Origin: DATKMP01 sp035541775 | GTDB lineage: Bacteria; Bacteroidota; Ignavibacteria; UBA10030 | Length of the DNA: 23,257 nucleotides | Reading direction: 5' to 3' | Assembly: GCA_035541775.1 (NCBI GenBank) | Contig: DATKMP010000117.1 | Location: 1-23,257, forward strand | Notes under the pieces: generated by a model | Told to the model about the DNA's origin: nothing | Databases searched by the model: none | Seen by the model: only the letters and a program-made list of their open reading frames with translations | In this document: positions 1 through 8,308 of the stretch, piece by piece | How the letters are laid out: the number at the start of each line of letters is the position of its first letter | How positions within the stretch are numbered: position 1 is the stretch's first letter | Made by a program: the position numbers and the translations under genes

Positions 1-483
1 GTACGATTGGTCTTTTTCGGAATATGTGCCGCGCGAAAGAATGTATCGCTGGCGTTGTTCATCGAATCGCAGGCGCGCATAATGCCCTGTTGCGATAAAC
101 TGTGCGCCGAGCGCTTCAGCTTTTTTCAACAACGCATTCCATTTTATCTCTCGATTGCAAATGATACACGGGTTCGGCGTTCTGCCAAGCAAATATTCTT
201 CGACAAAATTATCGATCACTTCTTTGCCAAATTCTTTTCGAAAATCGACGACGTAATGCGGAATGCCGAGCTTCGTCGCCACCATCCGCGCATCGTGCAT
301 TGCCGTCAAACCACAGCAGCTTGTTTCGTTAGAGACATTCCCTCCGACATCGTCGTAATCGTATGTCTTCATCGTCATGCCGATGACGTTGTAGCCCTCT
401 TCTAAAAGCAACGCTGCCGCCACAGAAGAATCCACGCCTCCGCTCATTCCAACAACCACGGTAATATTTTTTTTGTCCATCAT
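1..483 (-). CDS. mnmA: tRNA-specific 2-thiouridylase MnmA (partial, N-terminal 161 residues)
   Basis: MnmA activates U34 of Lys, Glu and Gln tRNAs with ATP and inserts sulfur to make 2-thiouridine, in the cytoplasm. The N-terminal PP-loop GMSGGVDSS is at residues 12-20. The segment RTPNPCIICNREIK (101-114) carries Cys109 at the position of the catalytic cysteine, preceded by Cys106, which gives a CxxC arrangement. GHYAR follows at 133-137. The gene runs off the left edge, so the C-terminal half (second cysteine, tRNA-binding and barrel domains) is not seen. Two adjacent ATGs (483 and 480) are possible starts, and neither has a clear Shine-Dalgarno sequence. It lies about 100 bases downstream of the helix-hairpin-helix gene on the same strand. 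The family call is secure. Confidence 0.96.
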   Translation of the reverse strand, partial: MMDKKNITVVVGMSGGVDSSVAAALLLEEGYNVIGMTMKTYDYDDVGGNVSNETSCCGLTAMHDARMVATKLGIPHYVVDFRKEFGKEVIDNFVEEYLLGRTPNPCIICNREIKWNALLKKAEALGAQFIATGHYARLRFDEQRQRYILSRGTYSEKDQSY

Positions 484-504
484 TTTGTTTTCTACTTTAA
501 GATA

Positions 505-512
505 CGAAAGTA
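505..512 (-). promoter_or_regulatory. Possible mnmA promoter -7 element
   Basis: The minus strand reads TACTTTCG about 22 bases upstream of the mnmA ATG. That is one mismatch from the Bacteroidota -7 consensus TAnnTTTG. No good TTTG -33 box lies 19-21 bases further upstream, so this is weak. The 100-base gap between the two genes otherwise shows no hairpin or second gene. Confidence 0.22.
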
Positions 513-582
513 TTGCTCGTAAGAGAAGTATTCCATCTTTGAAAGTAGAACAACAAAAAGGACCGAAAAATTCAACCGCCGT

Positions 583-2586
583 TTATAAATTCACATCCAT
601 CTGCATGCTGATTTGCTGCAACGTGTTCCCCGGAATTTCATCCCAGCCGCTGCCAAGTGACGAAACGCCGTTTTTCACCGAGCACGAAAATTTTGCATAC
701 AACTGCAAGTTTCTTCCAACTTCGTATTGCAAAAGAACGTACCAGCGCAATCCTTCTCCATACAACATGGCATTCGTAAATGCTCCCGGTAATTCGTCTT
801 CGTACCGATACATTCGAGAATTATACGAATCCGTTTTATACATCGTGACCTGTAAATATGTCCGCAGATGATCGAACATTTTCCATTGAAGCGATTGCGA
901 AAGAAGATAACCGTTTTCGTTGACCGCTAATAATTTTTCCTCAACGTGAACGCATTCGATTCTTGTTGAAAATTGCGCCGAGCGCAATGACGTATAGTTC
1001 ACCGTGATTCTATAATTTCGTTGAATGCGGAAATCCAATTGCTGAATCGTTCTGCCGAAGTCATCTTCCGCATTGCAAAGATCCGGCGTTGATTTTCGTT
1101 TGGCATACAATTCCAATTCGCACTGTTTATTCCAGCGAAGTTCCATTAATCCCAGCGCATCGTTTCCCGACCCAGCCATATTCGTGTTCGGATCGAATTT
1201 TGGAAATCGAAATTGATCATAATACATCGACAGCCGCATCCAGGAAAAAAATTTTATTCTTGCCGCAGAATACAATCCGAATTCATTTGCAGCCGGATTG
1301 CCGTGTTCGCCGAATGCCGATGAATGCAGATTGAGAAACTCCGGCGAATAATTTCGCGCGACCAAACTCAACTCCAACGATGAAACCGGTTTTGCCGTAA
1401 CACCGCCGATCCAAGCAGACGCATGTTCCGAAAAAGCTATTTCAGAAAAGAGATCGGTGCGTGTTGTCGTATAAGCGATATCGACACCGCGAACGTTGAG
1501 CTGTTGAAACGTGAGTGTATCGTTCGCCGAATTTAAAAATGGATGATCGAAAGAAGAATGATACGCCGTTGCACCGATCGTCCATTCGGGCAGCGGGTGC
1601 CAATGGAATCGGCCGCCGAGCATTTGCTCACCGGCGCTGTTTCGATGAGATTGTTCGGTCGGCGTTCGGAACAATCCGCTCGCATCCAGCGATGAAATCG
1701 TTCCCGCACTATCGACCATGGCATTGATCTCGCGATGCGAATACATCATCTGAAGCTGCAATGTGCTCCATTCTGTTGAAACGGCAATGCCGCGGCAAAA
1801 ATTATTTTCATCGGTCGAACGGTATGGACGAATGCTGCTCTGATTATTTTTGTACGATGCGATCACGTCGCTGCTTTTGGAAATAAAAAACGATTGATTC
1901 AACACCAATCCGTCTCCGCTCGAAAACAAATAATCGCCGAGAATAAAATTCGTACGGATTTTTGGAATCGATCCGGCAACGTACCACGTCGTAAAATCCG
2001 TCAGCGATGGTTCTCCGGCATCTTTCTCTGCAAGGAAACCGGTTTCAAGCGATGTGAGTTCGGAACAGATTCCTGCCGTATCATAAATCGAAACCGTCAA
2101 TCGATTATATTCTTTCAACGGCGAACCTTGATAAATATTTTCAACGTACCCTTCCCGCCGTTCTATTTCCGATGTGCTTCGCGTCAGGTACTGAACGGAA
2201 CATGAATTATCATTTTTATCGGCATAGACATATCGCTGAAGCGTTGCATAATCTTCCGGAGTCATACCATCGACATTGAATAACTCCGCGACAGAATGAA
2301 ATTGCTGCTGCCTTCGTCGTGCAACAATATTTTCAGCCAGCAAATGTGAGATGCCGGGAATACGCTGTAATTCTTCTGCCGTTGCCGTGCAAAGATTGAT
2401 GGGATGATCACGCAGCCAATTAAATTCATCGGCAAGAACGCCGCGTTCATCTTCGGAATTTTCTAACAGCCACTCTTCTTCCACAGCGTGAGGCAGCACA
2501 AGCGTATCGACAACCGTACCATGTTGCGCAGGCAAGAATTCGGCCGTGCAAATCAGGAGTATCGAAACATCAACGATTTTCCTCAT
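583..2586 (-). CDS. Secreted helix-hairpin-helix domain protein with C-terminal barrel-like region
   Basis: This is a 667-residue exported protein. Residues 1-21 (MRKIVDVSILLICTAEFLPA then Q) form a signal peptide. A ComEA-type helix-hairpin-helix follows at about residues 60-115, with NLCTATAEELQRIPGIS and then FHSVAELFNVDGMT. The remaining roughly 520 residues are rich in alternating polar/aromatic stretches, as in outer-membrane beta-barrels, and end in a short strand. Helix-hairpin-helix domains usually bind DNA backbone non-specifically, so an exported one joined to a barrel is notable. I chose the ATG at 2586 over the one 10 codons upstream because it starts the signal peptide directly and has a GGGGA sequence about 7 bases before it. 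It overlaps the upstream PorV-like gene by 17 bases, which suggests translational coupling. Function is unknown; outer-membrane location is inferred. Confidence 0.8.
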   Translation of the reverse strand: MRKIVDVSILLICTAEFLPAQHGTVVDTLVLPHAVEEEWLLENSEDERGVLADEFNWLRDHPINLCTATAEELQRIPGISHLLAENIVARRRQQQFHSVAELFNVDGMTPEDYATLQRYVYADKNDNSCSVQYLTRSTSEIERREGYVENIYQGSPLKEYNRLTVSIYDTAGICSELTSLETGFLAEKDAGEPSLTDFTTWYVAGSIPKIRTNFILGDYLFSSGDGLVLNQSFFISKSSDVIASYKNNQSSIRPYRSTDENNFCRGIAVSTEWSTLQLQMMYSHREINAMVDSAGTISSLDASGLFRTPTEQSHRNSAGEQMLGGRFHWHPLPEWTIGATAYHSSFDHPFLNSANDTLTFQQLNVRGVDIAYTTTRTDLFSEIAFSEHASAWIGGVTAKPVSSLELSLVARNYSPEFLNLHSSAFGEHGNPAANEFGLYSAARIKFFSWMRLSMYYDQFRFPKFDPNTNMAGSGNDALGLMELRWNKQCELELYAKRKSTPDLCNAEDDFGRTIQQLDFRIQRNYRITVNYTSLRSAQFSTRIECVHVEEKLLAVNENGYLLSQSLQWKMFDHLRTYLQVTMYKTDSYNSRMYRYEDELPGAFTNAMLYGEGLRWYVLLQYEVGRNLQLYAKFSCSVKNGVSSLGSGWDEIPGNTLQQISMQMDVNL

Positions 2587-3469
2587 CACGTTTTCCCCAT
2601 TGAATAGCAATCTCAATTTGATGCGTCCATCCTAATTCGGCATGGCTGTACCCTGCATAACCGAATTCGATTCCAGCATATCGTACAGAAAATCCCGCAG
2701 AATATTTATCCGGATTGTTTGCCATACCAAAGCGAAGCGCCAAAATATTTAAAAACGTTTTTTCGATGCCTGCTTTTAGCGATGCGTCATACCGAATATC
2801 TTTTTCAAGTTCCGTTGTCACTAGAAGATCGTTCACTGCTTTCCAGCCGACACCGACCGCGAAGCATTGCGGCAAATCATCATCTCCTTGTACATAAGAA
2901 GCATTCGTGATATTTTTAAAACAGCCGCCGATCATCACCGAAGGAACGATTTCCGCAAGCACGCCGGCATCGACGGAAACTACACTCGTGTTTCCGTACC
3001 GTGCAATTGCCAGAGAATGATAGTTCAACGACATGCCGCCGAACATATTTTTCGATATCGCTTTTCCCGCTCCGACACTGACTGTCGTTTCATTGTATAA
3101 ATCGAAGCCAAAACGATCGACGGCAGCACCGAGCGAAATATGGTTGAGCGGCAGCGCCATCGCCAAAGCGGTTGTGCGTAATTCCGGTAAATCAAATTGT
3201 TGCGGCACGATAAATCCTGAAAGCTGGCAGCAAGAGATTCTCGACAACCCCGCCGGATTGTACTGAATGGCCCACGGATCATCTGCCACTGCAACATAGG
3301 TATTTGCCATGCCGATGGCTTTCACGCCGCGCCCGTTGTTTTCACCGGCTGCTTCCGCCGAACACGGAACGATCATCGGCAGCACACACGTGAAAATAAT
3401 TCTTTTTGCTTGAGACCACCGGAGAAAATCTTTATATTTGTTCTGTTGAACATTTGATGGAACATACAT
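2570..3469 (-). CDS. PorV/PorQ-like (UPF0164/OmpP1-type) outer-membrane barrel protein
   Basis: This 299-residue protein has a long basic N-region, a hydrophobic core (IIFTCVLPMIVPC) and a likely cleavage after SAEA near residue 40. The mature start GRGVKAIGMANTYVAVADD followed by IQYNPAGLS is the usual N-terminal signature of the FadL-like PorV/PorQ/UPF0164 family. Repeated glycine/aromatic strands fill the rest. PorV and PorQ proper act in type IX secretion (shuttling cargo and attaching it at the surface), but this family is large and I cannot say which subgroup this is. The ATG at 3469 is preferred because the only later ATG (residue 32) falls inside the signal core. An AAGGAGGAGG sequence lies upstream, inside the opposite gene. 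The 3' end overlaps the helix-hairpin-helix gene, so the two are probably one operon. Confidence 0.75.
   Translation of the reverse strand: MYVPSNVQQNKYKDFLRWSQAKRIIFTCVLPMIVPCSAEAAGENNGRGVKAIGMANTYVAVADDPWAIQYNPAGLSRISCCQLSGFIVPQQFDLPELRTTALAMALPLNHISLGAAVDRFGFDLYNETTVSVGAGKAISKNMFGGMSLNYHSLAIARYGNTSVVSVDAGVLAEIVPSVMIGGCFKNITNASYVQGDDDLPQCFAVGVGWKAVNDLLVTTELEKDIRYDASLKAGIEKTFLNILALRFGMANNPDKYSAGFSVRYAGIEFGYAGYSHAELGWTHQIEIAIQWGKRDEENR
3409..3440 (+). promoter_or_regulatory. Bacteroidota-type promoter for the PorD-like gene
   Basis: CTTG at 3409-3412 is followed after 20 bases by TATATTTG at 3433-3440. The second element is an exact fit to the TAnnTTTG -7 box, and the first has one mismatch from the TTTG -33 box. 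Transcription would begin near 3447, about 20 bases before the ATG at 3468. The promoter lies inside the N-terminal coding region of the divergent PorV-like gene if that gene starts at 3469. Confidence 0.55.
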
Positions 3470-4364
3470 GAAACGCTTCCTCCTCCTTGTTAGCATTTTC
3501 AGCGCAACAGTTCTGCTCCCTGCGCAAGAATTGAATTGTAAAATAACGGTGAATCTCGAATCAATTCCATCCGCGCAACGGAACAATCTTTATAATTTCC
3601 AAGCCGATGTGGAACGGTATGTCAATAATACGCACTTCTCGAATGAAGATATGAACGGCGAGAAAATCGATTGCACATTCGATATCTATTTCAAAACGTC
3701 ATCCGGCAACAACACTTATGTCGCTCAAGTTTTCGTCGGCAGCGTCCGTCCTGTCTACAACGGCAACGATAAAACAGATCGCACGACACCCATTCTTCGC
3801 ATCCTTGACAATTCATGGACCTTCACTTATACGCCTAATCAACGTATGACGCACGATGATTACACCTTCGATCCATTGACAAGTTTTCTAGATTTTTATG
3901 CATACCTGATTCTTGGTTACGATTTCAACACGTATGTACCTTCTTCCGGAAATCCCTTCTTTCAAAAATGCGCGAACATCTGCCAGAAATCTGTTTCGTC
4001 GCCCGTCGCCACCGAATGGCAAATTATTCCTTCAGCGTATAGCCGGTACGGCATCATCGATGAATTGACCAATGCCAAATATGCCGACTTCCTTACGTGG
4101 TTCAACAATTATCATTTTGACGGTATTGATGTACTGGCCTCCGATAAACAAAATGCTTTTGCAACAATATTAAAGTCTGTTCAAACCATCAGCGATACAC
4201 GGCGACAAAATCCTACCAGCGTTGTCATCAAACAATTTTTTGATGCAAAGTACAAAGAGATTGTCGAAGTATTTTCGACCTACCCGAATAAAGGCGTCTA
4301 TGATCAACTTATGACATATGATCCCGAACATCGTTCTGCCTACGAAGAAGCTAAACTAAAATAA
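3468..4364 (+). CDS. porD: PorD-like DUF4835 protein (type IX secretion associated)
   Basis: This 298-residue exported protein has a signal peptide MKRFLLLVSIFSATVLLPAQ. The mature start ELNCKITVNLESIP, followed by a segment like NFQADVERYVNNTHFSNEDM, matches the DUF4835/PorD family, as do the central FTYTPNQRM and TSFLDFYAYLILGYDFNTY segments. Length is as expected for the family (about 300). PorD was linked genetically to type IX secretion in Bacteroidota; its biochemical role is unclear. The gene sits alone between two minus-strand operons. Its stop is 11 bases from the convergent HEAT/cyclophilin stop, which leaves no room for a terminator. The family call comes from remembered pattern and is fairly firm; the T9SS role here is inference. 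Confidence 0.85.
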   Translation: MKRFLLLVSIFSATVLLPAQELNCKITVNLESIPSAQRNNLYNFQADVERYVNNTHFSNEDMNGEKIDCTFDIYFKTSSGNNTYVAQVFVGSVRPVYNGNDKTDRTTPILRILDNSWTFTYTPNQRMTHDDYTFDPLTSFLDFYAYLILGYDFNTYVPSSGNPFFQKCANICQKSVSSPVATEWQIIPSAYSRYGIIDELTNAKYADFLTWFNNYHFDGIDVLASDKQNAFATILKSVQTISDTRRQNPTSVVIKQFFDAKYKEIVEVFSTYPNKGVYDQLMTYDPEHRSAYEEAKLK

Positions 4365-4375
4365 ACACTTCCTTC

Positions 4376-6505
4376 TTAATCCGCAAGTTGCAGCGAAAGA
4401 ATTTTATCGCCGATCTGCAAACGATCGACAATTTCCATTCCCTGAATCACCGTTCCGAAAATCGTATAGCGCCCATCAAGATGAGGCGTTGGCATGTGTG
4501 TGATGAAAAACTGGCTGCCTTCGGTGTCTTTTCCGGCACTTGCCATACCACAACTGCCGCGTTCAAATTTTACCAGCGAGGTTTCCGTTCGTAAGATAAA
4601 ATCCGGGCCGCCCCAGCCGTCGCCCCGCGGGTCGCCGCCCTGTACGACAAAATTGGGAATGACGCGATGAAAGATCAACCCGTCGTAATAATGCTGTTGA
4701 ATGAGTTTCACAAAACTGAGCACAGTGAACGGCGCGTCTTCTTTCAATAATTCAAGAACAACGTTGCCTTTTGTCGTCGCCAGCAAAACGTGCTGATGCG
4801 GTTCGATTCCTTCCAATAATTTCCAATCTTTTTTTGAATGCGCTTCAAACGTTTGAACCGGCAACGGAGCAGAATATGTTTTTCCGGTTAATATCTTGAG
4901 AGCTATTTTTGATTCTGCCGCAATAGAGGGAACACCGGTGCGAAGAAGGGATTCGAGAAACGGAATAGCACGCGGATCGCCGATAGATCCCAGCGCCTCG
5001 ACCACGGCTTGCATGGTTTCCATTCCATCCGGTACTTTTAATTTTTTATAGGCAGTAATGAATTCATCAACGGCAGCCGCCGCAAGGTGCGCCTTTTTGA
5101 GCGGCGCAAAAGCAACCGTATCCGCACAAAAATTTGCTACCAAAGTCGTAACACCGATGTCGTTGTACGAAAGTGCAGTCGTCGCTTTTTTCCAAATCAT
5201 CTGCGGCAGCGATGCAGTTTGTGTTGAATCCAATTGGAGAATAGACATTGCCCGCGGCGTCACCAAACGGCGCAAACATTCCCACGCCGTCATCGAAAGC
5301 AGAGCATCGGAAGAATCAAGATAACGAAAATCCAAACTGAGATTTGCTTTGCTGATGATCTGTGAACGTGCGTTGAGATATTTTGCTTTGAGCCGCGAAG
5401 AAACTTCCGCTGAATCAGCCAGCACATTGTAGCGCCGCAATTCATCGGGGAAAAATCTGCCGAGCGTTACCATGGCTTCGCCTCGGACTGCTTCGCAAAT
5501 ATTTTTATCTTCGGCTAAGGCAGCGATTTTATTTTTCAGTTGCAGCGCAACGGTTGTGTCTTGCCAGAGAGCCGGCGAAACAGAATATAAACCCTGGAGT
5601 GCCGTAATGGTGACATGATCGTTTGCATCGGGCAAGAACAGAACATACTGCTGCAGTAAATCATGAGAAGTTGTCACTGCAACGCCAAGCGCACGAACAA
5701 TTCCAAGCCGCACATGCCAATCGTTCTCGTGAGTGATATCCGCAATACGATTTTTGACAATCTGGACAGCGTCGTTGGATTGAGAATGGCCGAGCACGAG
5801 GGCACAATTCAATCGCACATCGGCATTTTTGTCGCGACTCAATGAATCTAATAATTCGGCATGCTTGGCAATTTCAATATCGAGCAGCCCATGCGGCGCA
5901 CACCGCCACAATGCATAAAGCGCATTAGCCCGGACCAACGGATCGGCCGAGTACAAATAATCAAAACATTTCCAGATTGCCCGTTCCGATTTTATTCCAC
6001 GAATTGCAAACCGGGCAAAAGACAACGCAACATCTTGAGCAGAAATTCTGTTTGATTTTTTTTCTGCGTACTCCAACACAGAATCCAATGCCGATGCAGA
6101 ACCGCTCTTTCCCAATGCTTCAAGCACACGTGAAAGAATAGCAGAATCCTGTTCTGAATTTAATGCACGACATAATGCTCGCTCGGCAGAATCGCCGCCG
6201 ATTTGCCCCAGCGCAAACGCCGTCATCTCGCGGACTTTATCGGAAGAGTCCTTTAATAAGAAAATCAGCGGGCGTACGGAAGAGGTATCCTGTATGTTTG
6301 CCAAGGCGCGAACAGCAAGAAACCGTAGATGGGTATCGCCGGAATGCAAATACGAGATTAATGTTCCGTCGCCGAGCGAACGTTGATCCTGTAGTTGAAG
6401 AATTTCTTTTTCTTGCGATGTAAAATCTTGCGCGCACAAGGAAGAAACGGAAAGGAATAAAATGGCAATAATATTTTTCACGGGCAATCTTTCGTTATTA
6501 ATCAT
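4376..6505 (-). CDS. HEAT-repeat protein with C-terminal cyclophilin-type peptidyl-prolyl isomerase domain
   Basis: This is a 709-residue exported fusion. Residues 1-25 form a signal peptide ending SSLCAQ. Residues from about 45 to 560 are helical HEAT/PBS-lyase-like repeats (for example LRFLAVRALANIQDTSSVRP and VREMTAFALGQIGGDSAERAL), which normally form a protein-binding solenoid. Residues 570-709 are a cyclophilin domain with FHRVIPNFVVQGGDP (612-626), SQFFITHMPTPHLDGRY and a final IFG strand. The Arg, Phe and Gln of the active site are present; the tryptophan of human CypA is replaced by His, as is common in bacteria. It probably folds or holds periplasmic clients, perhaps envelope proteins. 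It follows tatD after an 88-base gap. The minus-strand TTGATA-N17-TACTAT just before the ATG could be its own weak promoter. Confidence 0.9.
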   Translation of the reverse strand: MINNERLPVKNIIAILFLSVSSLCAQDFTSQEKEILQLQDQRSLGDGTLISYLHSGDTHLRFLAVRALANIQDTSSVRPLIFLLKDSSDKVREMTAFALGQIGGDSAERALCRALNSEQDSAILSRVLEALGKSGSASALDSVLEYAEKKSNRISAQDVALSFARFAIRGIKSERAIWKCFDYLYSADPLVRANALYALWRCAPHGLLDIEIAKHAELLDSLSRDKNADVRLNCALVLGHSQSNDAVQIVKNRIADITHENDWHVRLGIVRALGVAVTTSHDLLQQYVLFLPDANDHVTITALQGLYSVSPALWQDTTVALQLKNKIAALAEDKNICEAVRGEAMVTLGRFFPDELRRYNVLADSAEVSSRLKAKYLNARSQIISKANLSLDFRYLDSSDALLSMTAWECLRRLVTPRAMSILQLDSTQTASLPQMIWKKATTALSYNDIGVTTLVANFCADTVAFAPLKKAHLAAAAVDEFITAYKKLKVPDGMETMQAVVEALGSIGDPRAIPFLESLLRTGVPSIAAESKIALKILTGKTYSAPLPVQTFEAHSKKDWKLLEGIEPHQHVLLATTKGNVVLELLKEDAPFTVLSFVKLIQQHYYDGLIFHRVIPNFVVQGGDPRGDGWGGPDFILRTETSLVKFERGSCGMASAGKDTEGSQFFITHMPTPHLDGRYTIFGTVIQGMEIVDRLQIGDKILSLQLAD

Positions 6506-6593
6506 AGCATATAGTATCGTACAGAGATATTTCTATCAATGTCTTGAAAATTCATGTTCAAACCAACAGGGAAAATCATAGAAATGCGATTTT

Positions 6594-7400
6594 TCATGGA
6601 GCAATTTCAAACAATCTTTTTGCATTGTTTGTTGTTACGGCAGCGACTGTTTCCTCGTCCACGCCCGCGATTTCCGAAATTTTCTTTCCCACCAGCGCAA
6701 CGTACGAAGGTTCATTTCGTTTCCCGCGGAATGGCACAGGCGTCATATACGGCGCGTCGGTTTCCAAAAGAATTTTTTCGTAACCAATTTCTTTTACGAC
6801 ATCAAGGGCAGAAGATTTTTTAAACGTGACAATGCCCGGAAACGAAATCCAAAATCCCGACGTACGAAGTTCGCGCGCTTCGCCGGCAGTTCCGGGAAAA
6901 CAATGGAACACGCCGCGTTTTGGAAAATCATCCGATGTCTTGTTCCAAGTTGGCGATTTTTGAATGGCTTCATCGACAATGCTGCGCGTATCGGTCATCG
7001 CTTCGCGCGAATGAATGATGACGGGTAAATTTCTCTTCGTCGCAAGTTGAAGTTGAATGTTGAAAATTTCTTTTTGCCTTTCACGCGGCGCAAAATCGTA
7101 ATGATAATCCAAGCCGATTTCACCGATCGCAACCACTTTGGGATGTTGTGACAACGTTTCGATCTCCGCAAAAACAATATCGTTCGCCTTCGATGCTTCG
7201 TGCGGATGAACACCGACAGCTGCGTACAAACCTTCGTATTGTTCTGTTAAGCGAATTGCTTCGCGGCTCGTCTTGATATCCGTTGCGGGAATAATCATCC
7301 ATTCCACACCTGCGCGCCGTGCGCGTTCGATCACTTGAGGAAGATCATGCTGAAATGTTTGATCGAATAAATGCGTATGTGTATCGAAATACGTCGCCAT
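6594..7400 (-). CDS. tatD: TatD family metal-dependent hydrolase/DNase
   Basis: This 268-residue cytoplasmic TIM-barrel hydrolase has all the TatD landmarks. DTHTHLF (6-12) supplies the first two histidines. GVHPH lies at 63-67. GEIGLDYH (93-100) contains the bridging Glu94. His130 is in VIIHSRE, His166 in FHCFPG and Asp215 in LETDAPYM. RGKRNEP at 225-231 is the usual late signature. Family members have Mg-dependent 3' exonuclease or other nuclease activity in DNA repair and turnover. AGGA lies about 5 bases before the ATG. It is divergent from menG across 119 bases and heads a likely operon with the HEAT/cyclophilin gene. Confidence 0.95.
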   Translation of the reverse strand: MATYFDTHTHLFDQTFQHDLPQVIERARRAGVEWMIIPATDIKTSREAIRLTEQYEGLYAAVGVHPHEASKANDIVFAEIETLSQHPKVVAIGEIGLDYHYDFAPRERQKEIFNIQLQLATKRNLPVIIHSREAMTDTRSIVDEAIQKSPTWNKTSDDFPKRGVFHCFPGTAGEARELRTSGFWISFPGIVTFKKSSALDVVKEIGYEKILLETDAPYMTPVPFRGKRNEPSYVALVGKKISEIAGVDEETVAAVTTNNAKRLFEIAP

Positions 7401-7414
7401 AGCGTTCCTGTAAA

Positions 7415-7443
7415 ATAATACGTGATAGTTATTCAGAATTCAA
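7415..7443 (-). promoter_or_regulatory. Candidate tatD promoter
   Basis: On the minus strand TTGAAT (7438-7443) is separated by 17 bases from TATTAT (7415-7420), which resembles -35/-10 boxes. Read as a Bacteroidota promoter, it is CTTG-N20-TATTATTT, with two mismatches from the -7 box. Both readings place the start of transcription a few bases upstream of the tatD ATG. Confidence 0.4.
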
Positions 7444-7470
7444 GATGCGGTATGTTCTTTTCAACGCACA

Positions 7471-7507
7471 TTGGAAATCTTGGCACTGTTGCGTATATTG
7501 ATATAAT
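7471..7507 (+). promoter_or_regulatory. Candidate menG promoter (two overlapping readings)
   Basis: Reading one is Bacteroidota-like: TTGG (7471-7474), 19 bases, then TATATTG (7494-7500). Reading two is sigma70-like: TTGGCA (7480-7485), 16 bases, then a perfect TATAAT (7502-7507). Either puts transcription within about 15 bases of the menG ATG, so the message would have a very short leader. No Shine-Dalgarno sequence is seen. Confidence 0.5.
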
Positions 7508-7519
7508 TTTATCGAACGT

Positions 7520-8278
7520 ATGAGAAAAAAAGATACAACACAAAACGGCGATTCTGGATTGCAACGGCGCACGTATGAAACATCGTACGTGCAATCGTTA
7601 TTCGATTCCATTGCACAACGATATGATTTTTTGACCCATGTTTTAAGTTTCGGCATCGATACGTTGTGGCGCAAACGGGCAATCCGTTTGTTAGCCCCAT
7701 ACCGGCCGAAACATATTTTAGACGTCGCAACCGGAACCGCGGACCTTGCCATCGAAGCAAGCAAATTGCATCCTGAAGCTATTACCGGCATCGATGTTTC
7801 ACAACGGATGATGGATGTCGGGATCAAGAAAATCATGCGGCGAAATTTATCGGACATCATGACCATTCAATCGGAAAATGCCGAAGCAATGACGTTTGCG
7901 TCCGATTCCTTCGATGCAGTCACGGTATCCTTCGGCGTACGAAATTTTTCCAATCTTCAAAAAGGCTTGTCGGAATTTCACCGCGTGTTACGAAACGGCG
8001 GGGTTGCTATGATTTTAGAATTTTCTCATCCGCAAATATTCCCGATCAAGCAGCTTTACAGGTTCTATTCAACCATCATCATGCCTCCTCTTGGCGAAGC
8101 GATTCTTCATGATCGTTCGGCATCCGATTATTTACCCAGTACCATTTCAGAATTTCCCAGCGGCGAAACGTTTTGCGCCTTACTTCGTTCTGTCGGATTC
8201 ACGCAGGTCAAGTATTTTCCTTTAACCTTTGGTATTGCAACAATTTATTTTGCGGAGAAACATTCATGCCTCTGTTGA
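7520..8278 (+). CDS. menG: Demethylmenaquinone methyltransferase (UbiE/MenG)
   Basis: This 252-residue enzyme transfers a methyl group from S-adenosylmethionine to demethylmenaquinone, the last step of menaquinone synthesis. The AdoMet-binding motif DVATGTADLA is at 68-77. The UbiE hallmarks are YDFLTHVLSFGIDTLWR (35-51), TVSFGVRNF (135-143), HRVLRNGG (154-161) and the C-terminal DYLPSTISEFPSG (203-215). The first roughly 20 residues are a polar extension. It shares the strand with the downstream amidohydrolase gene (30-base gap). In this group the substrate is most likely menaquinone, not ubiquinone; that is inference from phylogeny. Confidence 0.95.
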   Translation: MRKKDTTQNGDSGLQRRTYETSYVQSLFDSIAQRYDFLTHVLSFGIDTLWRKRAIRLLAPYRPKHILDVATGTADLAIEASKLHPEAITGIDVSQRMMDVGIKKIMRRNLSDIMTIQSENAEAMTFASDSFDAVTVSFGVRNFSNLQKGLSEFHRVLRNGGVAMILEFSHPQIFPIKQLYRFYSTIIMPPLGEAILHDRSASDYLPSTISEFPSGETFCALLRSVGFTQVKYFPLTFGIATIYFAEKHSCLC

Positions 8279-8308
8279 TTTTTCTGACGAGCATGTATTC
8301 ATAAAACG

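Noticed and set aside
7..405. Plus-strand open frame of 132 codons at the left edge
   Set aside because: It is antisense to mnmA, whose PP-loop and catalytic motifs on the minus strand are unmistakable; the plus frame shows no family motif.
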